Notes: generated by a model from the letters alone, not told the origin. 32,971 nt of DNA from Haloferacaceae archaeon B1-Br10_E2g22 (GCA_001563795.1 LKML01000014.1:1-32971), one strand, 5' to 3'; shown: positions 23,647 through 32,044, counted from the stretch's first letter. Program-made: numbers and translations.

Positions 23647-24627
23647 ATGACGCCGGACGGTGACAACACCGACTGTTGGCAGTGTGGAGCCGACGTACAG
23701 CCAACAGCTACGTTCTGTCCACACTGCGGGACGGCGGTGGCTTGCCCGGAGTGTCGAGTGCCGTTTGTGGATTCCACGGCGTTCTGTTCGAACTGCGGAG
23801 CCGAACGCCACGCCGGCGACTCGAGGCTGCAGACGAACGATCAATCCGAAACCTACCGGCAGTTTCGACGCCGCATCAGGAGGTATCTCGAAGACGGCTG
23901 GGAGGTCACCGCCGACCACGGCGACCACATAACGGTTGTCAACCGAGGAATCGGCTCGCTTTGGGTTCATCTGCTGTTGGTGGTGTTTTCCGGCGGCTTT
24001 CTCAACCTCGTCTACGGCTGGTATCACTACTCGAAAAACGCCGAAACGCGCCACCTTGTAGTCGGCGAGACCGATCCTGCTTGTAGCACAACCACACGTT
24101 CCGACAAGACTGCCTCAACTCAGCCGGCGACCAACCGAGGGTGGCTGAGGTATCTCACCGCTGGGCTGTTGTGGGCTGGGAGCCTCATGTGTCTGTTTGT
24201 TGCTGTCTCCGGTGGTTCGCTCGGTATCGGGCTGGTCGGTCTACTGCTGGCTGCTGCTGCCAGCGGTTCGCTCGGCATTGGGCCGATCGGAGTCGGTTTC
24301 AGTGTTTTCCGCACCTACATTCTGCCGCCGCTCAGACGACGGCTTGGAATCACGCGGTTTGGTCGATACAAGACCGTCGATCAACGGCTCCTCGAGTCGA
24401 CTGACGAACCCTGTGTCGTCTGTGGTTTTAGCTTCGACGGCGGAGTTGTTCGAAGACGACGTGACGAAACTGTTCTCGCGGGCGTTCCGGTTCGAACACA
24501 CCGGGTAGCTACGAACCATTACTGTCCGGCGTGTGCTCGAGACGAACAGCTCATAGCTGAGCCTGCGGGTGCCGAACATACAAAGATCCCAGACCAGCAA
24601 TCGACAACTACCAGATCTCACGACTGA
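23647..24627 (+). CDS. Zinc-ribbon membrane protein, function unknown
   Basis: The 326-residue protein starts with tandem zinc ribbons: CWQCGADVQPTATFCPHCG, then CPECRVPFVDSTAFCSNCG. A soluble segment follows, then hydrophobic helices around 100-125 (LWVHLLLVVFSGGFLNLVY) and 165-225, the latter with repeated SLGIG motifs (GGSLGIGLVG and SGSLGIGPIG). Further Cys pairs occur near the C-terminus (PCVVCGF; YCPACARDE). ATG 23647 is preferred to the GTG at 23635, though the latter is possible. TATA-like A/T sequence lies at about 23608-23620. Function unknown; perhaps a membrane-bound zinc-binding adaptor. Confidence 0.7.
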   Translation: MTPDGDNTDCWQCGADVQPTATFCPHCGTAVACPECRVPFVDSTAFCSNCGAERHAGDSRLQTNDQSETYRQFRRRIRRYLEDGWEVTADHGDHITVVNRGIGSLWVHLLLVVFSGGFLNLVYGWYHYSKNAETRHLVVGETDPACSTTTRSDKTASTQPATNRGWLRYLTAGLLWAGSLMCLFVAVSGGSLGIGLVGLLLAAAASGSLGIGPIGVGFSVFRTYILPPLRRRLGITRFGRYKTVDQRLLESTDEPCVVCGFSFDGGVVRRRRDETVLAGVPVRTHRVATNHYCPACARDEQLIAEPAGAEHTKIPDQQSTTTRSHD

Positions 24628-24637
24628 GAGCGGCTGG

Positions 24638-25072
24638 CTATCGGCGGCGTCGGGTTGTGTCGTCGTTGCCGAGTGCCTTTTTCAGAAACCGCGTCCAGCG
24701 TTTATTATCCGCTGCCGCCTGGCGTTCGGCTTCTGCCTCGAGGTCTACCGGCTCGAGCTGGCCGAGGGCATTGAGCGCGCGGTCGATCCCGATAATGGAT
24801 TCGGCGAGCGTTTCGCCTTCTTCGTAGCTGACCTCGTTGTTTTCGATGGGCTCGAGACGCTCGAGGCGCTCGCGGCGCAGGTTTCGCTTTGCGGTCTCGA
24901 CGCGTTCGCGTTCGCCCGGCGGAATCGTCTCTCTGCGGTTGATCTCGAAGACAAACGTCCGAAGATCCAACTGCTCGCCCTGGACGGTAATGCAGTCGGG
25001 AATCTCCGCGCCGACCGTCGAGCCATCCCGACCGATGCGCTCGAGGAGTTGTTTGCGCTGATACTCCTTCAC
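24638..25072 (-). CDS. Haloarchaeal DUF5788-like protein
   Basis: From GTG at 25072 this gives 144 residues beginning with KEYQRKQLLERIGRDGSTVG after the initiator. The acidic and basic charge pattern continues through EIPDCITVQGEQLDLRTFVF, and RVETAKRNLRRERLERLEPI forms a highly charged helix. It matches, from memory, haloarchaeal DUF5788 proteins. A longer in-frame form starts at GTG 25180; I prefer 25072 because its first residues begin the conserved core, but the sequence cannot settle it. It is convergent with the zinc-ribbon gene (10-nt gap) and divergent from the phosphatase at 25225. No function is known. Confidence 0.65.
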   Translation of the reverse strand: MKEYQRKQLLERIGRDGSTVGAEIPDCITVQGEQLDLRTFVFEINRRETIPPGERERVETAKRNLRRERLERLEPIENNEVSYEEGETLAESIIGIDRALNALGQLEPVDLEAEAERQAAADNKRWTRFLKKALGNDDTTRRRR

Positions 25073-25194
25073 GGAGGGCTGTTGGGTCGGCTCGTATTTC
25101 GATGTGTCGACAGGTCTTGGCACTCGCGGTGAGCTGTTTGCCTTGAGGCGGGCGTTGTCACAGAAACTGTCGTGAATCACCCTGAAACTGAAAC

Positions 25195-25203
25195 TTCTTA
25201 AGG
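25195..25203 (+). promoter_or_regulatory. TATA-like element of the alkaline-phosphatase-superfamily gene
   Basis: TTCTTAAGG is centred 26 nt before the ATG at 25225. The preceding GAAACTGAAAC direct repeat could be the purine-rich BRE or a regulator site. Confidence 0.45.
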
Positions 25204-25224
25204 TAATCGCCAGTATTCAGTAGT

Positions 25225-26571
25225 ATGGGTCTGTTTGATCGGTTACGCGGCGACGACGCCCCGCGTGTCGCCTTTATTGGTATTGATGGGGTTCCCTTTA
25301 GCCTTCTTTCGAACCACAAAGACCGGCTGCCCAACTTCGCTGCGCTTGCCGACGAGGGGTCGGCTGGCGCGATAGACAGCATTGTCCCGCCCGAATCGAG
25401 TGCGTGTTGGCCCGCACTCACAACCGGCGTCAACCCCGGCGAAACCGGTGTGTACGGCTTTCAGGATCGAGAAGTCGGCTCGTACGACACCTACGTCCCG
25501 ATGGGCCAAGACGTCCAGGCCACCCGGATCTGGGATCGGGTAACCGAAGCCGAACGGCTTGCGACAGTGCTCAACGTCCCTGTGACGTTCCCCCCACAGC
25601 GTAACGTCCAGCGGATGGTCTCGGGGTTTCTCTCGCCGAGCGTCGCCAAGGCAAGCTATCCCGACGAACTGCGTGAGACGCTCGAGTCCAAGGGGTATCT
25701 GATTGATGTCAACGCCAAACTCGGCCACAAAGCGGACAAATCCGAGTTCATGGATCACGCCTACAAAACACTGCGCAAACGCTTCGAGGCGTTCGAACAC
25801 TACCTATCGGCCGATGACTGGGATCTGTTCTTTGGCGTCTTCATGACGACCGACCGAGTCAACCACTTTTTGTTCAAAGACTACGAAACCGACGGCGAGA
25901 ACAAGGAGGTCTTTTTAGCGTTCTACGAACAGCTCGATGCGTACATCGGCCAGATCCGCGAGTTGCTTCCTCCAAACGTGACACTCGTCGTAGCCTCTGA
26001 CCACGGCTTTACCAGCCTCAACCACGAAGTCCACTGCAACACGTGGCTTCAACAGGAAGGCTGGCTCTCGTATGCGGACGACGACCACAGCGAACTCGGC
26101 GATATCGCCGACGAAACGCGGGCGTACTCACTTATTCCCGGCCGCTTTTATTTGAATCTCGAGGGCCGCGAGCCGCGTGGAAGCGTCCCAGAAGACGACT
26201 ACGAGACGGTTCGGGCCGAACTCAAAGCCGACCTCGAGGCGCTCGAAGGCCCTGACGGAACGCCGGTCTGCGAGCGGGTCGTCGAAAAGGAAGTCGCCTT
26301 CCGTGGCGACCACGCCGACATCGCGCCGGATCTGGTTGCGATTCCGAACCACGGCTTCGATCTCAAAGCCGGCTTCAAAGGCCACGACGATGTCTTCGAT
26401 GTAGGACCCCGAAACGGCATGCACAGTTTCGACAACGCCACACTGTTCGTTGACGACCCTGATGTGGCAATCGAGGATGCAGATCTGTTCGATATCGCAC
26501 CGACAATCCTGGATTTAATGGACATCGAGTACGGCCGAACCGACTTCGACGGTGCAACCCTGCTAAAATAG
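25225..26571 (+). CDS. Alkaline phosphatase superfamily (nucleotide pyrophosphatase/phosphodiesterase-like)
   Basis: The 448-residue protein has the superfamily metal and nucleophile motifs: FIGIDGVPFS (18-27) with Asp21, PPESSACWPALTTGVNPGET near 55-74 with a probable Ser nucleophile, MTTDRVNHFLF, and VASDHGFTS near 253-261. These resemble the NPP/phosphodiesterase branch, which hydrolyses phosphodiesters or activated phosphates. No signal peptide is seen, so it should act in the cytosol. The C-terminal part, HGFDLKAGFKGHDDVFDVGP, retains a late metal His. It overlaps the convergent cetZ by 9 bp at its 3' end. Substrate unknown. Confidence 0.87.
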   Translation: MGLFDRLRGDDAPRVAFIGIDGVPFSLLSNHKDRLPNFAALADEGSAGAIDSIVPPESSACWPALTTGVNPGETGVYGFQDREVGSYDTYVPMGQDVQATRIWDRVTEAERLATVLNVPVTFPPQRNVQRMVSGFLSPSVAKASYPDELRETLESKGYLIDVNAKLGHKADKSEFMDHAYKTLRKRFEAFEHYLSADDWDLFFGVFMTTDRVNHFLFKDYETDGENKEVFLAFYEQLDAYIGQIRELLPPNVTLVVASDHGFTSLNHEVHCNTWLQQEGWLSYADDDHSELGDIADETRAYSLIPGRFYLNLEGREPRGSVPEDDYETVRAELKADLEALEGPDGTPVCERVVEKEVAFRGDHADIAPDLVAIPNHGFDLKAGFKGHDDVFDVGPRNGMHSFDNATLFVDDPDVAIEDADLFDIAPTILDLMDIEYGRTDFDGATLLK

Positions 26572-27654
26572 TCCGTCGAGTTCGTCGTTCTGGAAGTTCT
26601 TTTCGGCCTCCGAGGCCTGCGTGTTGTTGTGTTCGTCTCGTTGTTCGGCAGCCTGTTGTGCACGGGCGAAAAACCGCTCGATGCGGTCGGAACGCTCGAG
26701 ACCGCCGAGCAACACAAGCGAGGCCAGGCGGTCGCTTTCGGTGGGGAAATCCCCGCCGCGAACCTGCATGCTTCCGGTCTCGTCTTCGACCCACCGACGG
26801 GCTTTCTCGACGCCCTTTCGGGAGATTCGGTCGGGTTCGCCGGCGATAACAACCAGTGCGGCCTCAGCAGTCGTCCCGCCGGGCAGACTCGAGCCGGTCA
26901 ACAGCGCGTTTCGGGTTGTACTCGTAATCAGTGAGATGTTTTCGGCAGCATCCTCGCTCGCGGGCGTACTGGCATATCCCAGCGAGGCGATGCCGCCTGC
27001 TCGGAGTGTATTGATAATCTCACTGGAATCAACAACGCTTTGGCCGACACCGTGGGCAGACTCACCTGCCGCCAACAGCAGGCCCACCCGTCGGGCAATA
27101 TTCTGGTTGATTGCATCAAACCCTTCTGTCAGACTCTCTCCAGAGGATTTCCAGGCGTCGTTATCAACGACCAATGTTGCGTCGGCTTCCCCAAGCAGTG
27201 TTTTGAGCGACCGTGCGGCGTTGTGCTGATACAGCCCACTCTCGTCGGTGCCGGGAAGCACTCCCAGTGTGTACACCGGCACGTCGTAGACGCGTCTGAG
27301 CCGCCGGCAGACCACTGGCGCGCCGCCCGACCCAGTGCCGCCGCCGAGACCCGCGAGGACAAATATTGCTTCTGCCTCGGAGCTGATTCGGCCGTCGAGT
27401 GCGTCCATTACCTGCTCGATATCTTGTTCCATGACTGCCGCGCCGAGTTCGTTGTCACCACCGACGCCCTGGCCTTTAACCCGGTCTTGACCGATAAGGA
27501 CGGTCTCGAACGGAACTGACTGGAGGTCTGCTCTCGCGGTGTTGACTGCGAGTGCTCCTTTGATCGCCCCGAAGCCCATTTGGTCGTCAAACGACGCCAG
27601 TGCGGTCGTCAACTTCCCACCTGCCTGGCCGATACCAATAAGAACAGCTTTCAT
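26563..27654 (-). CDS. cetZ: CetZ tubulin-superfamily GTPase
   Basis: This 363-residue protein has the tubulin/FtsZ GTP-binding signature FVLAGLGGGTGSGGAPV (98-114), the N-terminal IGIGQAGGKL and VNTARADLQ, and a T7-like region consistent with CetZ. CetZ proteins are haloarchaeal cytoskeletal GTPases that control cell shape and motility; CetZ1 is best known in Haloferax. I chose ATG 27654 because KAVLIGIGQAGG is the family start and a TTCAAAC promoter-like element lies about 27 nt upstream on this strand. The C-terminal tail (after about 330) is charged and disordered, as in other CetZ. Paralogue class cannot be told. Confidence 0.92.
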   Translation of the reverse strand: MKAVLIGIGQAGGKLTTALASFDDQMGFGAIKGALAVNTARADLQSVPFETVLIGQDRVKGQGVGGDNELGAAVMEQDIEQVMDALDGRISSEAEAIFVLAGLGGGTGSGGAPVVCRRLRRVYDVPVYTLGVLPGTDESGLYQHNAARSLKTLLGEADATLVVDNDAWKSSGESLTEGFDAINQNIARRVGLLLAAGESAHGVGQSVVDSSEIINTLRAGGIASLGYASTPASEDAAENISLITSTTRNALLTGSSLPGGTTAEAALVVIAGEPDRISRKGVEKARRWVEDETGSMQVRGGDFPTESDRLASLVLLGGLERSDRIERFFARAQQAAEQRDEHNNTQASEAEKNFQNDELDGLF

Positions 27655-27756
27655 ACGTTCTGATACCAGCCTGACTGTTTGAATCTTGCCCCGATGCCGC
27701 ACGGTCGGCAGGTTTGGAGTGACAATCGTTTTGTTCGAGCCACGAGTTGGTTCTGT

Positions 27757-28185
27757 ATGTTACACACTGCTGCCGACAGCGTTTCGGACTGCTCGCCATC
27801 CACACTGGAGGCTGCCTACTTCGAACAGCTTCAGGCAGTCATCGAGACAGTCGGCCACCGACAGGTTGCAGCCGAAACCGACGTTGCTACTGCTCGTCTC
27901 GAGGCGCTGGCTGCCGGCGAACAGCCACCACTGACCCTAACAGCGGCCGCCGAGATTCTGGCGGTTGCTGATTCCAATCCGGACACCGAAGCGATTGTGT
28001 TCGAACTCCGCGATCACCTACTTTTGGGGATGACAACCGCTGTGCTCGATGTCGATACGATCGCAGCCAACATTGCGGTCGATCTCACCGGCCAAGAAGT
28101 CCAACAGGCTATCGAAGGTCGCACCGAGATGACACTGGCCCAACTGGCAGCGATCCAGTCGGTAATCGAAAGCCGGGAGGACTGA
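27757..28185 (+). CDS. Haloarchaeal DUF5791-like protein
   Basis: The 142-residue acidic helical protein has conserved-looking segments FELRDHLLLGMTTAVLDVDT and QQAIEGRTEMTLAQLAAIQS, which recall haloarchaeal DUF5791 proteins from memory. It also resembles a helix-turn-helix-like regulator: TDVATARLEALAAGEQPPLT followed by a second helical unit. ATG 27757 begins MLHTAADSVSD, after an upstream frame of no evident homology from 27679. It is divergent from cetZ, separated by 102 bp, and is followed by the SDR gene after one base, so they are likely cotranscribed. Function unknown. Confidence 0.75.
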   Translation: MLHTAADSVSDCSPSTLEAAYFEQLQAVIETVGHRQVAAETDVATARLEALAAGEQPPLTLTAAAEILAVADSNPDTEAIVFELRDHLLLGMTTAVLDVDTIAANIAVDLTGQEVQQAIEGRTEMTLAQLAAIQSVIESRED

Positions 28186-28186
28186 G

Positions 28187-29089
28187 ATGGCCGACGTTGT
28201 CATTCTGGGATGTGGCTACATCGGCCTCGAGTTGGGCACACAACTCACCGAAGCGGGCCACGATGTCGTCGGCGTTCGCCGCTCTGAGTCAGGCTGTGTG
28301 GCTATCGAAGACGCAGGCTTCAGCGCCCACCAGGCCGATCTGACAAACCAAGTCGACCGCGAACAGTTGCCTGATGCCGAGTGGCTCGTGTTTGCGGCCT
28401 CCTCGGGCGGACGGGACGCCGAGGCGGCAAACGCAATCTACGTCGAAGCCCTCGAGGCCGTTGTCGCCCAGTACGGCAGCCGTGAGTCTGTGCCTGATCG
28501 GCTCGTCTATACGTCCAGTACAGGCGTCTACGGCGACCACGACGGCGAGTGGGTCGACGAATCGACGCCGCTGGAGCCGACGACGCCCAAAACCGAGGTG
28601 CTTGTCGAAGCCGAACGCATCGCGCTCGAAGCGTCCCCTTCGCATGGTATTGACGGCACCGTCGCCCGATTTTCAGGACTGTACGGCCCCGGTCGCTACC
28701 GTCTCGAGCGATATCTCGACGGACCTGTCACTGAGGGATATCTGAATATGGTTCACCGCGCGGATGCTGCCGGTGCGGTCGCCTACCTGTTGACCGCCGA
28801 CTGCGCGCGCGGCGAGGCCGTTGTTGTCACCGACGACGAACCCGTCGACAAATGGGAGTTTGCCGACTGGCTGGCGGCCGAATGCGACCTCGAGAGTCCT
28901 CCAAAACGGACAAAGCAACAACGACTTGCCGACGACGAACTCTCAGCGGCCGCACGTCGCCGGATTCTCACGAGCAAGCGATGTTCGAACGAGTATCTTC
29001 GAACGCTGGGGTATCCGTTCGAACATCCGACCTACCGGTCAGGATATCGAACAGCAATTGAAGCCTACCGGGCCGAAACAGACTCCTAA
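28187..29089 (+). CDS. Atypical SDR-family NAD(P)-binding protein (YeeZ-like)
   Basis: The 300-residue protein opens with the dinucleotide-binding motif VVILGCGYIGLELGTQLTEA (Gly-rich, near residues 4-23). Extended-SDR-like segments follow, LVYTSSTGVYGDHDGEW and GLYGPGRYRLERYLDG. The canonical active-site YxxxK is replaced: where it is expected the sequence reads PTTPKTEVLVEAERIAL, without Tyr. The atypical SDR5/YeeZ group is known for such loss. It may bind NAD(P)H without classical oxidoreductase chemistry. It follows the DUF5791-like gene by one base; the next gene has its own promoter 149 nt later. Confidence 0.82.
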   Translation: MADVVILGCGYIGLELGTQLTEAGHDVVGVRRSESGCVAIEDAGFSAHQADLTNQVDREQLPDAEWLVFAASSGGRDAEAANAIYVEALEAVVAQYGSRESVPDRLVYTSSTGVYGDHDGEWVDESTPLEPTTPKTEVLVEAERIALEASPSHGIDGTVARFSGLYGPGRYRLERYLDGPVTEGYLNMVHRADAAGAVAYLLTADCARGEAVVVTDDEPVDKWEFADWLAAECDLESPPKRTKQQRLADDELSAAARRRILTSKRCSNEYLRTLGYPFEHPTYRSGYRTAIEAYRAETDS

Positions 29090-29207
29090 CTCTCGTTCCA
29101 ACCGACCGAAAGAGCCGCTACCGGAGAGACAGTAACACGAAACTACCCAACTCGAAAGCAGTGGGGACGATATTTGTCCTTGCTGAACCAACGCAATATC
29201 AGGCAAC

Positions 29208-29215
29208 TTTCTTAG
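29208..29215 (+). promoter_or_regulatory. TATA-like element of DHH phosphoesterase gene
   Basis: TTTCTTAG is centred about 27 nt before the ATG at 29239, consistent with a leaderless start. The rest of the 149-base gap 29090-29238 contains nothing else I recognise. Confidence 0.45.
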
Positions 29216-29238
29216 TGACTGGGCTTGAGTAGCACTCT

Positions 29239-30420
29239 ATGGGACAGCTAGCTGTCGGCGAGGCCTTCGGCCTGCTCGAGGAGTTGGTCGAGGCCGAGAC
29301 GGAGCTGTTCGTTGCAATCGTTGTCCTCGCGGGACTCACTGGAGCGGCTGCAATCGTCTACCGCTGGCTGCGGCAGTCAAACGGTGAGCGATTCAAACAG
29401 CTACTCGCCGACAAGCAGGCGGTTGTGGTGTTGATGCATCCGAACCCAGATCCCGATGCGATGGCCTCAGCGACAGCGGTGGCTGCTCTCGCCGAACAGC
29501 TCGACACTGAGGTAACCATTCAGTATCCGGGCCAGATTCGCCATCAGGAAAACCGTGCGTTTCGCACCGTGTTGGATCTCGAGTTGGATAACATCGACCA
29601 TGTAACCGATCTTGCGGCCGAAGCGGTCATTCTGGTTGATCACAACACTCCACGCGGCTTTACTGGCGCAGAAGGAATCCTCCCGCTGGCGGTCGTCGAT
29701 CACCATCCTGGTGAGGGCACTGGTGAGCTGTTTACTGACGTTCGAACTGACTACGGGTCGTGTTCGAGCATCGTCGCCGAATATTTCGAAGACATCGGGG
29801 CAGTGCCAGTGCCGGCCGAACAACACGCCAGCGAAACCGGCTCGAGATACGTCCTGCCGTCGTCGGCCGCCACCGGACTGCTGTATGGGATTTTGTCTGA
29901 CACAAAGAATCTCACTGTCGGTGCGGCCGCCGTCGACTTCGAGGCCGCATCGTATCTGTATCCCGGCGTCGATCAGGATCGACTCGACCGCATTGCGAAC
30001 CCAGAAGTCGATGCCGAAGTACTCGAGATCAAAGCCCGCGCAATCGCAGGCCGACAGATTAAGGGGTCGTTTGCGGTCTGTGATGTCGGGCCGGTCTCGA
30101 ATGCGGATGCCATCCCACAGGCCGCCGACGAGATCATCCGTCTCGAGGGAGTAACCGCCGTCGTCATTGCCGGTGAAAAAGACGGAACGATCCATCTGTC
30201 GGGGCGTTCTCGAGACGACCGGGTTCATATGGGTCGTGTACTCGAGAGTGTCACCGAGGATATCTCGAATGCGAGCGCAGGCGGACATGCCCGGATGGGT
30301 GGCGGCCAAATCGCTCCCCAACCGCAGCTGTCGGATGGTGGCGAGCCAATCGCAGACAACTCACTCAAGCGTGATGTCTTGATCGAACGGCTGTTTTCGT
30401 CGATGTCAGGCGACGTGTAG
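29239..30420 (+). CDS. Membrane-anchored DHH/DHHA1 phosphoesterase
   Basis: The 393-residue protein has one N-terminal transmembrane segment (about 22-42, FVAIVVLAGLTGAAAIVYRW), then a DHH domain: MHPNPDPDAMASA (66-78), ILVDHNTPRGF (131-141) and the DHH motif VVDHHPGEG (152-160). The C-terminal DHHA1 signature is GGHARMGGGQI. DHH/DHHA1 proteins hydrolyse nanoRNAs, pAp or cyclic dinucleotides. The anchor recalls GdpP-type c-di-AMP phosphodiesterases, and haloarchaea do make c-di-AMP, so that role is a fair guess. The gene bears a 14-bp palindrome at its start and is separate from the AKR that follows after 34 nt. Confidence 0.85.
   Translation: MGQLAVGEAFGLLEELVEAETELFVAIVVLAGLTGAAAIVYRWLRQSNGERFKQLLADKQAVVVLMHPNPDPDAMASATAVAALAEQLDTEVTIQYPGQIRHQENRAFRTVLDLELDNIDHVTDLAAEAVILVDHNTPRGFTGAEGILPLAVVDHHPGEGTGELFTDVRTDYGSCSSIVAEYFEDIGAVPVPAEQHASETGSRYVLPSSAATGLLYGILSDTKNLTVGAAAVDFEAASYLYPGVDQDRLDRIANPEVDAEVLEIKARAIAGRQIKGSFAVCDVGPVSNADAIPQAADEIIRLEGVTAVVIAGEKDGTIHLSGRSRDDRVHMGRVLESVTEDISNASAGGHARMGGGQIAPQPQLSDGGEPIADNSLKRDVLIERLFSSMSGDV
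29243..29256. promoter_or_regulatory. 14-bp perfect palindrome at the start of the DHH gene
   Basis: GACAGCTAGCTGTC lies 4 nt after the first base of the start codon, in codons 2-6. If the message is leaderless, it sits at the transcript start, where a repressor would block initiation. It contains CTAG, a tetranucleotide that looks scarce in this window. Confidence 0.35.
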
Positions 30421-30454
30421 GGTTGTTTATCCACCTCGAGCAGGAAGGCGACGT

Positions 30455-31546
30455 ATGGCAACTGCAGACGGGACGTGGCGGTACCGCGAGCGGTTCGGCG
30501 AGAGCTTTGGGCGAACCTACTTTCGACGATTTCCACCCGGCGTCTGTTCGTCTCTCGGCATCGGCACCTATCTCGGCGAGCCGACTGCGGCGGTCGACGA
30601 CCAGTACCGAAGCGCCCTCCAGTCGGCGCTCAACTACGGGATCAACCACATCGATACGGCAGTCAACTACCGCTGTCAGCGAAGCGAACGCGTCGTCGGC
30701 GAGGTGCTGTCGACGACCGATATCGACCGCGAGCAACTGGTCGTTTCGACGAAAGGTGGGTTCGTTCCGTTCGATACTACCCGCCCTGATGATCCGGGCC
30801 GGTACGTCCGCAAGCAGTTCGTCGAACCCGGACTCGTCGATACCGACTCGCTCGTCCGAGGCAGCCACTCGCTTGATCCGAACTTTATCGAGGCGATGAT
30901 CGACCAGTCGCTGGACAATCTCGGCGTTGAGACAATCGACTGTTACTACCTGCACAATCCCGAAACACAACTGCTTGCTGTCGAAGCCGACGAGTTGTAC
31001 GACCAACTCGAGGTCGTCTTCGAACGTCTCGAGCGCCGCCGTGCGGCCGGCGATATCGGTGTGTATGGGCTTGCAACCTGGCAGGCGTTTCGGGTCGAAG
31101 CCTCTCATCAGCAGTATCTGTCGCTACCCGACATCCTGTCTCGGGCACAGGCGGCCGCCGAAACGGTTGGAGCAGCCGAGACTCACGGCCTGCAGGTGAT
31201 TCAGCTGCCGTTCAACGTCGAGATGGCTGATGCGTTTACTGTGACCGCCCAACCAACCACAGACGAACCGGTGAGCATCCTCGAGTACGCCCACGACTCT
31301 GAGCTATCGGTTGTCACGAGTGCGTCTCTTGGCCAGGGTGGGCTTGCCGAAGCGATTCCGTCCGCCGTCGACGCCGAGTTATCGGGTGATACTGCCGCCC
31401 AGCGAGCGGTCAACTTCGCCCGAAGCGCACCCGGTGTCACCTGTTCGCTGGTGGGGATGAAATCCCTCGAGCACGTCGCCGAAAACATCGCTGCTGGCAC
31501 GTTCGATCCGCTAGGTGCGTCGGCGTTCGATACCATTTTTGAGTGA
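30455..31546 (+). CDS. Aldo/keto reductase
   Basis: This 363-residue NAD(P)H-dependent reductase has the AKR tetrad: Asp and Tyr in NHIDTAVNYRCQRSE, Lys in VVSTKGGFVPFD, and His in CYYLHNPETQ. An added N-terminal 35-residue segment starts from ATG 30455. The C-terminal ACTCSLV-like phosphate region reads VTCSLVGMKSLEHV. AKRs reduce aldehydes and ketones; the gene is followed 47 nt later by methylglyoxal synthase, so methylglyoxal or a related carbonyl is a possible substrate. A TATA-like TGTTTAT is about 28 nt upstream. Cytosolic. Confidence 0.85.
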   Translation: MATADGTWRYRERFGESFGRTYFRRFPPGVCSSLGIGTYLGEPTAAVDDQYRSALQSALNYGINHIDTAVNYRCQRSERVVGEVLSTTDIDREQLVVSTKGGFVPFDTTRPDDPGRYVRKQFVEPGLVDTDSLVRGSHSLDPNFIEAMIDQSLDNLGVETIDCYYLHNPETQLLAVEADELYDQLEVVFERLERRRAAGDIGVYGLATWQAFRVEASHQQYLSLPDILSRAQAAAETVGAAETHGLQVIQLPFNVEMADAFTVTAQPTTDEPVSILEYAHDSELSVVTSASLGQGGLAEAIPSAVDAELSGDTAAQRAVNFARSAPGVTCSLVGMKSLEHVAENIAAGTFDPLGASAFDTIFE

Positions 31547-31593
31547 CGAACTCCAGTGGGACTTAAGCCCCTGGGCCAACCACCGGCTGACGA

Positions 31594-31959
31594 ATGCGAC
31601 TTGCACTGATTGCTCACGACGAAAAGAAAGACGATCTCATGGCTTTCGCCAGCGACCACGAAGACGTACTCTCGAAGGCCTCGCTGATGGCGACCGGCAC
31701 GACTGGTAAACGACTGATGGAACTCACTGATCTCGATGTCGATCGCAAAGCCTCCGGGCCACTTGGCGGCGATATGCAGATCGGTGCTGAAATCACCGAC
31801 GGTGACTGTACTGGTGTGATTTTCCTGCGAGACCCACTTACTGCCCAGCCGCATGAGCCGGATATCTCGGCGCTCTTGCGGCTCTGTGATGTTCATGACA
31901 TCCCGTTGGCGACGAATCTCGCATCAGCTGAGATGCTCATCGAGCAACTTTTCGAGTAA
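31594..31959 (+). CDS. mgsA: Methylglyoxal synthase
   Basis: This 121-residue enzyme converts dihydroxyacetone phosphate to methylglyoxal and phosphate. The family residues are [10 protein letters not shown] near 6-15 with the phosphate-binding Lys, [22 protein letters not shown] with the catalytic Asp, and [15 protein letters not shown] with its catalytic His. Length is slightly short of the bacterial enzyme (about 150). A CTTAAG promoter-like element about 29 nt upstream suggests its own transcript, but it may also be read through from the AKR. Haloarchaeal methylglyoxal synthase activity is reported. Confidence 0.9.
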   Translation: MRLALIAHDEKKDDLMAFASDHEDVLSKASLMATGTTGKRLMELTDLDVDRKASGPLGGDMQIGAEITDGDCTGVIFLRDPLTAQPHEPDISALLRLCDVHDIPLATNLASAEMLIEQLFE

Positions 31960-32013
31960 CTCCGAGAACAACGGTGTGACTGTCGCGGTGTGCGATCAGT
32001 CAGTTCACCGTTG

Positions 32014-32021
32014 TGTTTATG
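32014..32021 (+). promoter_or_regulatory. TATA-like element of the secreted protein gene
   Basis: TGTTTATG is centred about 27 nt before the ATG at 32045, supporting that start over the longer frame from 31853, which overlaps mgsA. Confidence 0.5.
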
Positions 32022-32044
32022 CGCTATGGGAAACTGCATTTGAT

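Noticed and set aside
24200-24290. Possible mobile-element or duplicated segment from SLGIG repeats
   Set aside because: Only two diverged copies of about 18 bp inside one membrane region; best seen as an internal protein repeat.
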